Shown here piece after piece: positions 19,401-28,334 of a stretch of 64,000 nucleotides of DNA. The translations under genes and the position numbers were made by a program. The notes under the pieces were generated by a model, which was not told where the DNA came from, searched no databases, and saw only the letters and a list, made by a program, of their open reading frames with translations. Each line of letters opens with the position of its first letter. Positions within the stretch are counted from its first letter, which is position 1. Source of the stretch: SIG307 sp964545045 (GTDB lineage Bacteria; Bacillota; Clostridia; Lachnospirales; Lachnospiraceae). The stretch lies in contig CAZJEN010000018.1 in NCBI GenBank assembly GCA_964545045.1, positions 1 to 64,000 of the forward strand. Direction: 5' to 3'.

Positions 19401-22400
19401 TAAATATTTGTTGGCATACGCCGCCACGTTATAGGCACCGCTCTTTTCAACAATCGTAACCAATCCGCGGCTGTTTGCCTTGAGAGAATAGCCTTCTGTG
19501 TTTGCAGAACTCACATAAATACTTGCATACGGAATTGCAGTTCCGTTTTCATCTACCACTTTCACCACAGAGCTTCCCCGTCCGGTTTTCTCCTGTATCT
19601 CTACCGTAGTTACCGCCTGCGCTGTATTGCCTACCGCATCCCATACCTGTAACGTAACCTCGTAGGTTCCCGCTTCTTCATAGATATGTACCGGTTGCGG
19701 ACCTTCTTTCTCGGTTCCGTCTCCCATATTCCAAAGATACTGTGTAATACGCACATTGTCGGAGCATCCCATGCCGTCAAACGCAACTTCCATTCCGGCC
19801 AATCCAACCAAATTCTGTGCCAACACCGCTACCGGTGCCACTTCATCCACGTCATCCGCATAGCACTCTGCCGGCTCGGTTTTTGCCGAATTTCCGTATT
19901 TATCATATACCGTCACCTGATAGAAATAAATCACTCCCGTCTCCACAGCGGTATCCGTAAATTCGTCTTCCGTTACGGTTGCAATTCGTGCAAAGGAATC
20001 CTCTCCTACCTTTCTGCGGTAAATTTCATAGTATGAAAAATCAGAAGCTTTTTCGCCCTCTAAGGTCAGTTTGATTTCAAAATGACCTGTTTCTGCCGTC
20101 AAAGCCGGTGCCTGCGGTGCCGTGTGATCTACATAATAGATTACCGTCTGCTCCTCGCTCATGTTTCCTGCTATATCGCTTGCCGTAATACGTATTTTAT
20201 ACTCTCCCTCGGTCAGTCTCACCGTATTCCAGTTTATCGTTGCCCAATAGCTTTTTCCGAAAACCTGCTGTTCCGCAAGCGTGTACCAAGTATTCTCTCC
20301 GACTCTCTGATACTCTGCTTTCAGCCTTGCTAAGGAAGCATTGTCTATCAGCAGCAGTTTCATCTGTGCCTGCTTTCCTACCGTTTCTCCGTCGTTCGGC
20401 GTAATACCGGTAATGGTCGGTGCTTCTGTATCCGCAGCTACCGTTACCGCAATTTCTTCCGACATTGTACTTTCGTTACCGGCAATGTCTACCGCGGAAA
20501 CCTTATAACGATAACGCTCTCCGGCCCTTACTGAAGTATCAAAATAGTTCTTGGTATTGCATCTGTCCTTGTGCACATAGAAGCTTCCGTTTTGTCCGTC
20601 AGCCCGGTAAATCCGATAGTACTTTACATCCTTGTCTATGTTAGACGACCACTGTAACTCTACACACCCCTCGTTAGAACCGGTGGTAAGCCCCTCCACC
20701 TTTGCCGGAGCCGTACGGTCAATGAAATACTCTACAATGACATCCTCCCCGTTTTCCAACAATGCATTTTTGTTTCCGGCACTGTCATATACTTCAAACT
20801 TAATGTAAAGACTTCCCTCGTCAAACGCTCTGAGAGACATCGTATGGTAAAAGCTTTCGGATTGATTTCCGTCCCCGTAGACCCTTGCAACTTCCACAAA
20901 ATTCACTTTATCCAAAGAGTAGCTGAATACCGCTTTTTCCAACGCATGATTGTCCTTTGCATCTATCTGTAATGCCAGACTGTCTTTATAGTAGGACGCA
21001 ATCGGTGATACCGACTTTATGGTAGGCTTTATGGTATCCTCTACCGTTGTGACCTCACATACCTCAGACGGTTCTCCTCTGTTTCCCAGATTGTCATATC
21101 CCACAATTCGGAAGCAATAGGTGGTATTCGGTACAAGATTTCCCACGGTGTATCCCAAGACATCGTAAACTTTTCCTACAGCTACAAACGCATCGTCCTT
21201 TAACTGTTCTACCTGGAAATAAGAGAAATCCGCCTCCGTAACATCTTCCCATTTTATCTGCACCTGGGTTGACGTTCCGATATACTCCGTAAGAACAATC
21301 TTTGTAATCCCCGTATTATCCACCTGATAACGTCTGATTTCCTTTTCTGCGCTCCGGTTGCCCGCAGCGTCTACCGCTTCTACGCCGATATAATAAACTC
21401 CGTCTTCATACCTGGTGGTATCCAGTACGTATTCCGCCTTTCTGTCGTTCACAGAAACCGTTTCAAGCTCGGTCCATTCCGTCTCTCCATCCGTGCGGAA
21501 ATAGAATGTCACCTCCGCTGCCTCTTTGTTATCTGTCGCTTTTACCTGAAGCGTCACGGACTTGTTCACCGTTCCGGTTTTCGGAAGAATTTCTTTGATT
21601 TCCGGCGGACACAAATCCGTATCTGCCGTCTTTGTTGCCTCTGCGGAATATTCACTCTCGTAAGTGTGGACATCCACCGCGGTAACAACATAGGTATAGG
21701 TCTTGTTTTCCTCCACCGTTTTATCGGTGTAGCTTGTATTGTTCTTACCGCTTACCGTGCCGAGCAGCGTATATTCGTCCTCCGCTTCGTTCTTCCGATA
21801 TACCTTGTAACTGTTGCAGTCTTCGGTAATCGACGGCTCCCAATTTAACACAATGGTTCCGTTATCTGCGATTGCAATCAGATTCTCCGGTGCTTTCGGA
21901 AGCTGACGGTCCACAAAATAAGTGATTGTTTCCTCGTCTTTATTTCCGTCGGCGTCATATAATGTATACCGCAAAGTATAACCCTTTACTCCTACCACAT
22001 GAGTTACATCCCATTCGCATTCCACATAAAGAGTCGTACTGTTGTATCGCTTCTGTTCCAGTAACTGCGGAGTTAAACGCTTCCATTCTCCCGTGGAATC
22101 CTTATACTCGATTTTCACTTGATTTCCCGTGCTGTTTCCGTAATTCCGAAAATGAACAGACAGCTTTAATACATCTGCCTTAATATTCTTTCCCGGCTCC
22201 GGGTACACAGCGGTAATCTCAGGCATAACAAGCGCCGACTCCACCCGATTGCTTTCCGCAGAAACATTTCCCGAACTGTCATGGGCTGTAACGGAATAAT
22301 AGTATACCTTGTTTTCCTCTGCTGTTGTGTCTTTATAGAAGGTATCCGTTATCCCGGAAACCAGCTCTACTCCGTCACGATAAACCGTATATCCTTCTAC

Positions 22401-24530
22401 ACCCACATTATCCGTGGCAGCATTCCATGAAATCGTTATGGACGAACCGGTTCTAAGCTTCACGCCAAGACTTCCGTTCAAACTCGGTGCCTCGGTATCC
22501 AACTTCGTATTAATCTCTACCTTCGGAGAACTCTTCGCCAACGTGCCCCAATCATTTCTCGGATATACTTCGTACACATACTTTGTTCCCGGCTGCAACT
22601 CCTTATCCCAAAATATAGTTGTCTTTGTGGTCGCAATCTCTTCTCCGTTACGATAAATCACATACTCCTCTACCCCTGAATTCGCCGGTACCTCATAGGT
22701 CAGCTCTGCCGTTGTATATGTAACGTCACTGACCTCCAGACGGCTCACCGGCAAATCATACTCTACAATGATGCGGTTGGAGATGGTTTCGAGAGGGGTG
22801 CTGAAGTAATAGTTCTTCTTTGCATGGTTTACGATTACTCTATTAAAACGGAATGTATCAGGGTAACTACTGTATACCCTTACCCACCCCTTTAATCGAT
22901 TTAATATTACCGTATGTTCATCCGACGCAACAAAGCAGTATGGCCTTCCTTGTCGGAAAAGATTGCAAATCTCCAAAACTCCTGCTGTCAAATATCCGGT
23001 ATGGTCTATCTCAGAATAGGATTTAAACTCCCCGTTTACCGTAAGATGTCCTTTTGCGTCCTGCATAGACAGAATCCCTTGGCTTTCTATTCTAACATCA
23101 TAATCACATAAAAGTGTTCCATCTTGAATATCTAGAGTTCCGTTCTGTACATAAACATACTGTGTATGTACTTCCTTTCCGTTTAACCGAAGGATTCCTC
23201 CATCTTTTACGGTAATACTGCCGCTTACATCAAGATTTTGATTCAGACTTACCGGTTCGCATACCGTCAAGTAGCCGTCCCAACATTCATTTGCAAAAGT
23301 TGTCGTATCCTTAATAATGATATAGCCTTCTGCCGTTCCGGTCTCATCAATAACGCTGTTCCTTACTGCAATACCACCAGAAAAATAACTCTCATCCGGA
23401 TTTCGATTAACAACACTGTCAACTTCTAGTACCTTTCTTACGCTTATATATTGATACTCTGTTCCTGATAAAATCAGCGTAATTCCCCCCAATGCAACAG
23501 TCTCTGATGCACTCGTTGATGTAATGTCTCCTTTTACTTCGATACTGCCTTTCACAGACTCATTTGAATGATTATAGGTCGTGTTTACAACAAAATCACC
23601 ATTTATCAAAACTTTTGACTCCGTTTCCTTCGGAATCAACTTGCCTTCCGTACCCAAGGTAAAGTTTCTAGCACAAGAAACGGCTCCGCTTCCAATATAC
23701 AATTCTCCGTCTATTACGCAACAAGAAGCATTCACTTCATAGTTTTTAACATTCAGACACGCACCTGCTTTTACAATCAGTTTTCCTCCAATGTTCAAAT
23801 TCTGCATTAGTTCCGCATTCTCGGCAAATCCGATATTACCGCTCCAGTTCCCATCTTGTACACTTGCACCTGATTTCAAGTAAACACCGTATGTATCATG
23901 CGTGTAAGGCGTCCCGACAACCGTTCCGGTTTCATCGATACATTCCCCTTTCACATACACTTCACTATTAATAACCACTTTTTCGGTGTTACGATTAATC
24001 AAGCCATAAATCCGTATCGGGCCGGAAACTCGTTGTTCTTTATTTCCCGAGAGAATCACTGTAAACTTCTCAAGTGTCTCATTCATTGCAATTACATTTA
24101 CATGGCCTTTTACATCGAAACTTCCTCCGTTCACAGTCTCATCACAAGTTTCAGATACATTAACGCTTAGATTACCTCCTACAAATACCGTTTCTGTTCC
24201 GTTTTTGGTAATTAAATCGCCATTTACTCCCATTTTTCCGCTACATACAATTTCTCCTCCATCAGTATACAAAATATCATAAAATATCAAGTTTCCTGCG
24301 CTCAGAGAATAGCCATTTAATCTTCCTCCAAGTGGAAGCGTCAAACCTCCTACCTGTAAATTGCGCCCTAAGTCCAGTTCCTCCTCAACATAAACGCTTC
24401 CCCCCCCATACATTTCCTTCAATTTGGTCAATGTACTCAACATGAATAGGAGTACTTCCTCTGACAGTTCTTGTCTCGTCAACACATTTTCCGAGAATAT
24501 GAATTTGATAAGTCTCTTTTGATACATCAA
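13446..24530 (-). CDS. Giant Rhs/YD-repeat polymorphic toxin, frame 2 (main body)
   Basis: The 3694-residue frame holds most of a secreted Rhs toxin. Order of parts: leftover N-terminal beta repeats (two DETGT copies, to about residue 580), a string of fibronectin-III-like domains (about 590-1560), a PKD domain (about 1565-1640, WNMGDGTEKEG), a carboxypeptidase-regulatory-like domain (about 1653-1713), the DUF6531-type entry (GDPVDITNGHF, about 2107), dozens of YD repeats (about 2210-3320), the Rhs core YYMRQRYYNPEIKRFVNQD with DPFGL (about 3340-3390), a hydrophobic linker, and a variable tip (about 3557-3694) ending in KVHYMFDIDGVYTGNW. The first 44 residues are an out-of-frame artefact; homology starts at SVYVEEE after the G8 tract (24400-24407). 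The tip family is unrecognised; immunity gene follows. Confidence 0.9.
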   Translation of the reverse strand: MMYQKRLIKFIFSENVLTRQELSEEVLLFMLSTLTKLKEMYGGGSVYVEEELDLGRNLQVGGLTLPLGGRLNGYSLSAGNLIFYDILYTDGGEIVCSGKMGVNGDLITKNGTETVFVGGNLSVNVSETCDETVNGGSFDVKGHVNVIAMNETLEKFTVILSGNKEQRVSGPIRIYGLINRNTEKVVINSEVYVKGECIDETGTVVGTPYTHDTYGVYLKSGASVQDGNWSGNIGFAENAELMQNLNIGGKLIVKAGACLNVKNYEVNASCCVIDGELYIGSGAVSCARNFTLGTEGKLIPKETESKVLINGDFVVNTTYNHSNESVKGSIEVKGDITSTSASETVALGGITLILSGTEYQYISVRKVLEVDSVVNRNPDESYFSGGIAVRNSVIDETGTAEGYIIIKDTTTFANECWDGYLTVCEPVSLNQNLDVSGSITVKDGGILRLNGKEVHTQYVYVQNGTLDIQDGTLLCDYDVRIESQGILSMQDAKGHLTVNGEFKSYSEIDHTGYLTAGVLEICNLFRQGRPYCFVASDEHTVILNRLKGWVRVYSSYPDTFRFNRVIVNHAKKNYYFSTPLETISNRIIVEYDLPVSRLEVSDVTYTTAELTYEVPANSGVEEYVIYRNGEEIATTKTTIFWDKELQPGTKYVYEVYPRNDWGTLAKSSPKVEINTKLDTEAPSLNGSLGVKLRTGSSITISWNAATDNVGVEGYTVYRDGVELVSGITDTFYKDTTAEENKVYYYSVTAHDSSGNVSAESNRVESALVMPEITAVYPEPGKNIKADVLKLSVHFRNYGNSTGNQVKIEYKDSTGEWKRLTPQLLEQKRYNSTTLYVECEWDVTHVVGVKGYTLRYTLYDADGNKDEETITYFVDRQLPKAPENLIAIADNGTIVLNWEPSITEDCNSYKVYRKNEAEDEYTLLGTVSGKNNTSYTDKTVEENKTYTYVVTAVDVHTYESEYSAEATKTADTDLCPPEIKEILPKTGTVNKSVTLQVKATDNKEAAEVTFYFRTDGETEWTELETVSVNDRKAEYVLDTTRYEDGVYYIGVEAVDAAGNRSAEKEIRRYQVDNTGITKIVLTEYIGTSTQVQIKWEDVTEADFSYFQVEQLKDDAFVAVGKVYDVLGYTVGNLVPNTTYCFRIVGYDNLGNRGEPSEVCEVTTVEDTIKPTIKSVSPIASYYKDSLALQIDAKDNHALEKAVFSYSLDKVNFVEVARVYGDGNQSESFYHTMSLRAFDEGSLYIKFEVYDSAGNKNALLENGEDVIVEYFIDRTAPAKVEGLTTGSNEGCVELQWSSNIDKDVKYYRIYRADGQNGSFYVHKDRCNTKNYFDTSVRAGERYRYKVSAVDIAGNESTMSEEIAVTVAADTEAPTITGITPNDGETVGKQAQMKLLLIDNASLARLKAEYQRVGENTWYTLAEQQVFGKSYWATINWNTVRLTEGEYKIRITASDIAGNMSEEQTVIYYVDHTAPQAPALTAETGHFEIKLTLEGEKASDFSYYEIYRRKVGEDSFARIATVTEDEFTDTAVETGVIYFYQVTVYDKYGNSAKTEPAECYADDVDEVAPVAVLAQNLVGLAGMEVAFDGMGCSDNVRITQYLWNMGDGTEKEGPQPVHIYEEAGTYEVTLQVWDAVGNTAQAVTTVEIQEKTGRGSSVVKVVDENGTAIPYASIYVSSANTEGYSLKANSRGLVTIVEKSGAYNVAAYANKYLPADIDVTVSEYEVREYTLTLVEDELIVGELTVHRMELEEMLEAEVDFSDPENYNLFVFEIQLTFAQTPLPVKINYVSGNGGATYNFSYTGTGGGSYERKVHIQDINCPDVEEEEPVPILAYVSTIQHVSWLKEMYEVELGILNAADSCYTIEDSVATLNLPESGVSLAKLVGGQSLTQDMGTIRGQEEKTVSWIVKGDESGTYSLSADFEGTLMPFRQKVSARFETESEFEVNTGEGLHIYIMPENRAYIDREYYIQFKIVNESDRPLYKFSTSIGPYEEPTKEYTVIDEDTGEIYTTKSAPIAVTTGTNLRQAVILEDGQKLEFAVLYPGESFYGTYKTTFTGEGDPEKVYYKLIESLVTVLEGANKGVEVTVLPIEAHIYQTRFRTVVLPSFYGDPVDITNGHFTEEVAAFAVNGATSIGLDMHYSSGLADYRGDLGFGWYHDYDMRLEEQNGIIWYYGAPGAKLSFLSKNALENNLFATKQDGVIRLAEGEEYSYGEYYSQSEAMEGYRIEKHEDGTYAMYLPSGIRYSFDARGRLVKITDTDGKSVSVGYSESTMTITDELSGKHVYYNYNSYGFITSVTDDNGRKITLTYDGGGCLTSYTDPIGNTITYVYDEEHRIIEASNANGVYVANAYDDKNRVTEQTDARGGRMTFSYTETGDGMLVTIVDAAGVKKQAAINANGKMTYVVNENGGKTTYTYDEKGRLLSETDSYGNTTSREYDEKGNIVKLTECGTNSTAMTYDANGNLLTVTDAEGNTASYTYDARNLMLSKTDFNGCVTFYEYDADGFLVKETIEGLGSVQYTYENGMCTAVTDYKGNTSYVEYDGMGNLIKSTDAAGDVTSYEFNAAGQMVRAIDNQGNVTSYRYDCNFNLIALTDGAGNTTTYEYDAAGNQTAVCYPDGTKTSYIYDSMGRCTEVHYADGSKEFMEYDVSGNLIKETFPDGSTVSYKYDLLNRCVEEQDVDGSCISYEYYPNGKISKEMYPDGSSLQYTYNSSWYPETVTDHMGISITYQYDVKGNVTSEKDALGNTRSYVYDTFGRLTEETDANGNTTTYEYDANSNCINKTNALGVSVHMEYDERNRLTEVYTETKDGEVYRVTYEYDSLGRVIAVTDEEGYTSRMAYDALGNVTSVTDALGNVQTVTTYDSMGRTATVTDALGITAEYSYDAVGNLLAVTELLNGQNGRVTGYSYDAMGRLIGVTDPLDGITAEVYNDDGELVGRMDANGGTTTYTYDCMGRLLTELNPIGSETSYTYNEQGLLSELTNARGQKTSYTYDVAGRVTSLADELGTVSYEYDANGNVLKVTDEGGSIERKYDALNRITEYTDYNGNTVKYAYDEIGNLISLTYPGGEIVRYTYYKNGWLQTVTDNEGRVTSYEYDANGNLTHTTRANGTEEFCTYNEAGLLVEQKDVKGEEVLTHYTYTYDARGNVASVEGTETDEHDLTRLVSATMTYDAANRLLTYNGEELRYDADGNMLYGPVNGEMTELIYDCRNRLVSAGGVTYTYDPENIRIAAETDSYREVYVTESVSSSLSRILSATRYEKGATQEEGKATLYIYGNGLIYEYTDDAVLYHHYNNLGSTTKLTDATGTVVETYTYGVYGELLSGDTTLTRFLYNGRCGVSTDDNGLYYMRQRYYNPEIKRFVNQDILTGSIGNSQSLNRYSYVQGNPVTYTDPFGLSPINGTNPGAMIAHTVLGLVGWVPGLVGAAANAIDAVVYAVVDKDYKNALFAGGSAVTFGVGKIVSGVGKGSKAALNVQRVCNFAGSGINFAQSAEGTYQTASMMADKYIVQGQPFSGSTVLEVGLLAANIFGTYKSGSLVLNDLADAGSSAVRSFKAWREKNGIPSLAQNNGGFVDIDAYKTSYGKSSGKYSGADNIADAVRLKEYYRQAERYGTGSIKELHDGRFRFYEELKLAKKQGEMAGARHVREWNPYTGYKRDWYETLDHYGNIRQVRPDPNITGGIKVHYMFDIDGVYTGNWMPNK

Positions 24531-27300
24531 ATCTCAACCCTTTCAAATTCCGATTGATTATATTTCCGATTGTCAGATTGCTGCAGGTCCAAATCTCCTG
24601 CAACTGCTCTCCGGAAAACACCATTGTATTTCCGATTTTTACCTCGCCACCCGAGCTATAACTGGAAGGATAAGACTGAATCTGAAAATCCCCTTGTACT
24701 TCAATAACACCGTCTTTAATTCCATCTCCAATGTATCTGCCATAATTTCCGATAATAAACATCCCACCAACAAATACATAATCCTCAGGATTTTGCATCA
24801 CCAGTCTTCCGCTTTTCAAATAGAGCGATTCTTCTACCAGTAATTGCCCTCCTTGTATCTCTATCGTTGCGGTGCTCTCAATTTTCTTAGCCTTGAGTGT
24901 TTTTCCATTCAATTTTAGAGAGTTCTGTACATATATCCCCCCAAGAACCTCCATGTCTTGATTCAACGTAACCGCGCCTTGACTAATATAAAGTCTTCCG
25001 CTCCACCTTCCCCCTTCGATTGTAGTATTACTACCAATCGTTATTGCACCTGTAGCTGTTCCGGTCTCATCAACCACACGCCCTGTTACGTAAAGATAAT
25101 AACTTAACACCACTCCCTGCTTATTTCGATTAATAATCTCATATACAGTTACCGGCGAAACGCTCGAAACGAATTTCTGTGTCTCTTCTCCCGAAAAAAC
25201 CAGAGTTAACTGCCCCAAATTCAAATCATAATTATTTCTTACATTTTTTACATTACAATTTCCTTTAAGTTCCAACCCCCCCTTAGGCTCTCCGATTGGA
25301 TCGCTAACAGTGTCTATGATTATATCTCCGCAAACAATAATCTTATCGTTATCATTGCTCAAATCAATACTACTTCTACCGGTTCCATATGTAACAGTTC
25401 CATCCTCTTGTTTTCGGACTATCTGTGTCCTATAATCCCCCTCCACACATAGGGTTCCACCATTTACCTTCATGGTTCCCGCCATTTGAATAAAGTCTCC
25501 TGTTACGGTAAGATTATGCCCGTTTAGATCCAGTGTCCCTCCGTTCATAATCAAATCTTCATTCCAAACAGTATCCTCTTCCAGCTTCCAACCACAGGTT
25601 GCCCCTTCATCGTAATAGGTTACCTTACATCCGTTCTCTTGCACTTCCATGGAGCCGGGATCAGAAAAGAAAACTCCATCCTCACTATGATTATCCACAC
25701 CGAAATAAATATATCCTAACCTGTGATCTTCATAATAAACAACCTGTTTTTCATCTCCGGCAATTAGAAAGCTCGCTCCTCCATAATTTGTCGTACCTGT
25801 TCCGCATATTCTCAAGTCACCTTCAATTTTAAAACAGTACCTTCCTTCTGTATAACTCATACTGAAATATCCATCTTTAAGAACTACATCTCCGTAAACA
25901 TTGATATATCCTACGCCACCATCATAGTAAACAAAAGTCGTCGCATCATTCTCACTATTTTCTAAATAATAACTTCCCTCAATTATCAAATTGCCATTTC
26001 CTGCCCGAATTCCTCCTCCTGTATGAAAAAAATCCCCATGTATCGTCATAGAATGTCCGTTCATATTTAGACAGCCACCAATCAGATGATAATCTCCTTC
26101 TATTACAACATCTTCTTCCAAAGTATAACCATACTGTCCTTCTTCCTCATATGTAAATTTACAGCCGTTTGTAATAAACTCATAACATTCGATACGAGAT
26201 GCAAAATGAACTCCCGCTTCACTGTAATTCTGCAATTCAATCTTTCGAATCTCTGTATTTTCCTCTACCTTAACAGTCTGTTCCTGTTCTCCGTTAAGAA
26301 CAAGGGACTTTATTCTAATCGCCCCTCCCGATACAGCCATACTACCGCCAACTTCAATCGGCAAATAATTTACCTTACTCTCCGTCAGCAAAAAATCTCC
26401 TCCACAGGATAACAATCCACTGTTGTACTTACTGTTGTCCAACGTCCCTTCGGTCATAACAACATCCGAATATACGGTCAATGTATGTCCGTTCAGGTCT
26501 ATCGTTCCTCCCAAAGTATTTACACTATATACGGTTCTATCATAGGACAGCTTATATTTGCCGCCTTCCATGATTAAGTCCTCGGGTAGCTTCACCTCTT
26601 GGGTTCTCATTACCATCTGACCGTTTTCATCTTTTCCTTCTACTCGATAGCTGTGTTGCTTCCCTACTTGGAGTTCCGTATCATAATACTCCGTACAATA
26701 TTCTTCATTCGCAGATATCGTTGCCAATAAACTGTTATCTCTGTATACCTCATACCTAACTATGTTATATCCTTCGTCCCAACTTAAATACCCATTTTTC
26801 TCTTCATCTAAATAACCGTAAAGATATGATTCTTCCGGCATCATATCTTTGACGATTGTCTCCTCATCTTCCCTTAACACAACCCTCGCCCCAGACTCAA
26901 TATCCGAAGTTTCCAGTTCCGAAACATCCTCTATCGGTTCTGTTTCATCGGATTCTGTTTCCGATGTTTCTTCGACCGTTTCCTGCACTTCCGTCTCCGC
27001 AGCTTCCCATGCGGTTTCCTCCGTTGCTTTCGATATCGTTTCCTGCACTTCCGTCTCCACAGTCTCTTCTATTGCTTCCGGTATTGTTTCCTGTTCTGTA
27101 ACATCCTCTACTGCTTCCGTGGTTGCTACTTCCTCTATCGACTCCGGCCCAATCGCCTCCACCGGCTCTGGCTGTTCCCGCAATTCTTCCATTGCATAAA
27201 CAACATTATCTAACGCTGCCTCAAACGTTGTTAATGGCAACAACGAAATGATTAATACAACCGCTATAATTCTCTTCCAAAATGTACGTAACTTTCTCAT
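24385..27300 (-). CDS. Giant Rhs toxin, frame 1 (signal peptide and N-terminal beta repeats)
   Basis: A 971-residue frame that carries the secretion signal missing from the main Rhs frame: RKLRTFWKR, a hydrophobic core and AALDNVVYA. A Glu/Thr-rich segment follows (about residues 40-160), then one FN3-like unit and repeated beta-strand units built on NRN...DETGT, W.G.L.., LNQD/LNGK motifs. It ends VWGGKRLC-stop just past a G8 tract. Reading the tract as G7 continues without a break as VWGG-SVYVEEELDLG in the next frame, which fits the repeat pattern. GAGGA precedes the ATG at 27300. It follows the YD/TP gene by 37 bases. Confidence 0.88.
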   Translation of the reverse strand: MRKLRTFWKRIIAVVLIISLLPLTTFEAALDNVVYAMEELREQPEPVEAIGPESIEEVATTEAVEDVTEQETIPEAIEETVETEVQETISKATEETAWEAAETEVQETVEETSETESDETEPIEDVSELETSDIESGARVVLREDEETIVKDMMPEESYLYGYLDEEKNGYLSWDEGYNIVRYEVYRDNSLLATISANEEYCTEYYDTELQVGKQHSYRVEGKDENGQMVMRTQEVKLPEDLIMEGGKYKLSYDRTVYSVNTLGGTIDLNGHTLTVYSDVVMTEGTLDNSKYNSGLLSCGGDFLLTESKVNYLPIEVGGSMAVSGGAIRIKSLVLNGEQEQTVKVEENTEIRKIELQNYSEAGVHFASRIECYEFITNGCKFTYEEEGQYGYTLEEDVVIEGDYHLIGGCLNMNGHSMTIHGDFFHTGGGIRAGNGNLIIEGSYYLENSENDATTFVYYDGGVGYINVYGDVVLKDGYFSMSYTEGRYCFKIEGDLRICGTGTTNYGGASFLIAGDEKQVVYYEDHRLGYIYFGVDNHSEDGVFFSDPGSMEVQENGCKVTYYDEGATCGWKLEEDTVWNEDLIMNGGTLDLNGHNLTVTGDFIQMAGTMKVNGGTLCVEGDYRTQIVRKQEDGTVTYGTGRSSIDLSNDNDKIIVCGDIIIDTVSDPIGEPKGGLELKGNCNVKNVRNNYDLNLGQLTLVFSGEETQKFVSSVSPVTVYEIINRNKQGVVLSYYLYVTGRVVDETGTATGAITIGSNTTIEGGRWSGRLYISQGAVTLNQDMEVLGGIYVQNSLKLNGKTLKAKKIESTATIEIQGGQLLVEESLYLKSGRLVMQNPEDYVFVGGMFIIGNYGRYIGDGIKDGVIEVQGDFQIQSYPSSYSSGGEVKIGNTMVFSGEQLQEIWTCSNLTIGNIINRNLKGLRFDVSKETYQIHILGKCVDETRTVRGSTPIHVEYIDQIEGNVWGGKRLC
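24400..24407 (-). repeat. G8 homopolymer tract splitting the Rhs reading frame
   Basis: Eight G on the minus strand (C on the plus strand). With eight the Rhs product ends five codons later; with seven the two frames join into a protein of about 4,617 residues. This is the usual form of a slipped-strand phase-variable tract, but a homopolymer sequencing error would look the same. Confidence 0.75.
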
Positions 27301-27337
27301 TTTATCCTCACGCTCTTATTTTTCAAAAATTTAAAAT

Positions 27338-28306
27338 CTATTTTACTGTTCTCAGTATGTTTCTCAGTATCATTTCCACTCTTTCAAGCACCCGCGTAAA
27401 CATCTGTACAGTTTCCCCCATTACTTCTTGCATCTCTTCTGTAAACAGACCGAATATACCTACAGAATCCTCTTCCTTCGGTGGCTCTGGGTTTTCCCCG
27501 GCCTCCGGTATCGGCGTCGTTTTCGGTCCCTCGGTCGCATCCGGCACTGGTGTTACTTCCGGCGTCGGCGTTGCTTTTGGCGTCGGCGTTGCACTCGGCA
27601 CTACCGGTGTTGCTGTTGCCTTTGGCGTCGGTGTTGTACTCGGTACTACCGGTGTTGCTGTTGCCTTTGGTGTCGGTGTTACGCTCGGTAATGNNNNNNN
27701 NNNNNNNNNNNNNNNNNNNNNNNNNNNNNNNNNNNNNNNNNNNNNNNNNNNNNNNNNNNNNNNNNNNNNNNNNNNNNNNNNNNNNNNNNNNNNTGTTGCT
27801 GTTGCCTTTGGTGTCGGTGTTACGCTCGGTAATGCCGGTGTTGCTGTTACCTTTGGCGTCGGTATTGTACTCGGTACTACCGGTGTCGGCGTTGCGCTCG
27901 GTACTACCGGTGTTGCTGTTGCCTTTGGCGTCGGCGTTGCGCTCGGTACTACCGGTGTTGCTGTTGCCTTTGGTGTCGGTGTTACGCTCGGTAATGCCGG
28001 TGTTGCTGTTACCTTTGGCGTCGGTGTTGTACTCGGTACTACCGGTGTTGCTGTTGCCTTTGGCGTCGGCGTTGCGCTCGGTTTTTGTGTCACCTGTAAT
28101 TCCTCCGGTATATATACAATGGTATCTATCATATTACCGTTACTATCATACTTATATTCAACATACGAACCATTCTCATAAATCACTTTTATTACCCGGT
28201 TCAAATCATCATATAAGTAAGTCTCCGCTTTTGCATGGCTTGCGTTTATACACAGCATTACAGCTATCCCAAGCACTCCAAATATCTTTTTATTTTTCAT
28301 TTGCAT
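27338..28306 (-). CDS. Secreted YD-repeat protein with a long Thr/Pro-rich region (interrupted by N gap)
   Basis: First gene of the Rhs operon. After a signal peptide (to about HAKAETY) comes a single Rhs/YD repeat (YLYDDLNRVIKV...YKYDSNGNMIDT), a long run of TPTPKATATPVVPS-type repeats, then a charged tail and an amphipathic helix (VQMFTRVLERVEMILRNIL). 322 codons are shown but 100 N inside the repeats hide the true length. AAGGAG precedes the ATG. Function unknown; sharing one YD repeat with the giant neighbour suggests a partner in display, release or wall passage. That is inference. Confidence 0.75.
   Translation of the reverse strand: MQMKNKKIFGVLGIAVMLCINASHAKAETYLYDDLNRVIKVIYENGSYVEYKYDSNGNMIDTIVYIPEELQVTQKPSATPTPKATATPVVPSTTPTPKVTATPALPSVTPTPKATATPVVPSATPTPKATATPVVPSATPTPVVPSTIPTPKVTATPALPSVTPTPKATATXXXXXXXXXXXXXXXXXXXXXXXXXXXXXXXXXXLPSVTPTPKATATPVVPSTTPTPKATATPVVPSATPTPKATPTPEVTPVPDATEGPKTTPIPEAGENPEPPKEEDSVGIFGLFTEEMQEVMGETVQMFTRVLERVEMILRNILRTVK
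27530..28090. repeat. Tandem repeats coding for Thr/Pro-rich linker
   Basis: Units of 36 bases or simple variants (coding PSxTPTPKATATPV on the minus strand) repeat many times on both sides of the N gap. Open reading frames on the opposite strand are by-products of this composition. The array probably caused the assembly gap. Confidence 0.85.
27694..27793. other. Assembly gap of exactly 100 N
   Basis: A round-number N run inside a tandem repeat is a scaffold gap of unknown true size. The count of TP repeats in the YD/TP gene is therefore unknown. Confidence 0.97.
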
Positions 28307-28334
28307 TGTCTCTCCTTTTTATATACTTTTACAT

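Noticed and set aside
24385..24530. Programmed -1 ribosomal frameshift at the G8 tract
   Set aside because: Joining the two frames needs +1 (or -2), not -1; loss of one G explains it better.
27530..28090. CRISPR array
   Set aside because: The repeats are contiguous coding repeats without unique spacers and there are no cas genes.
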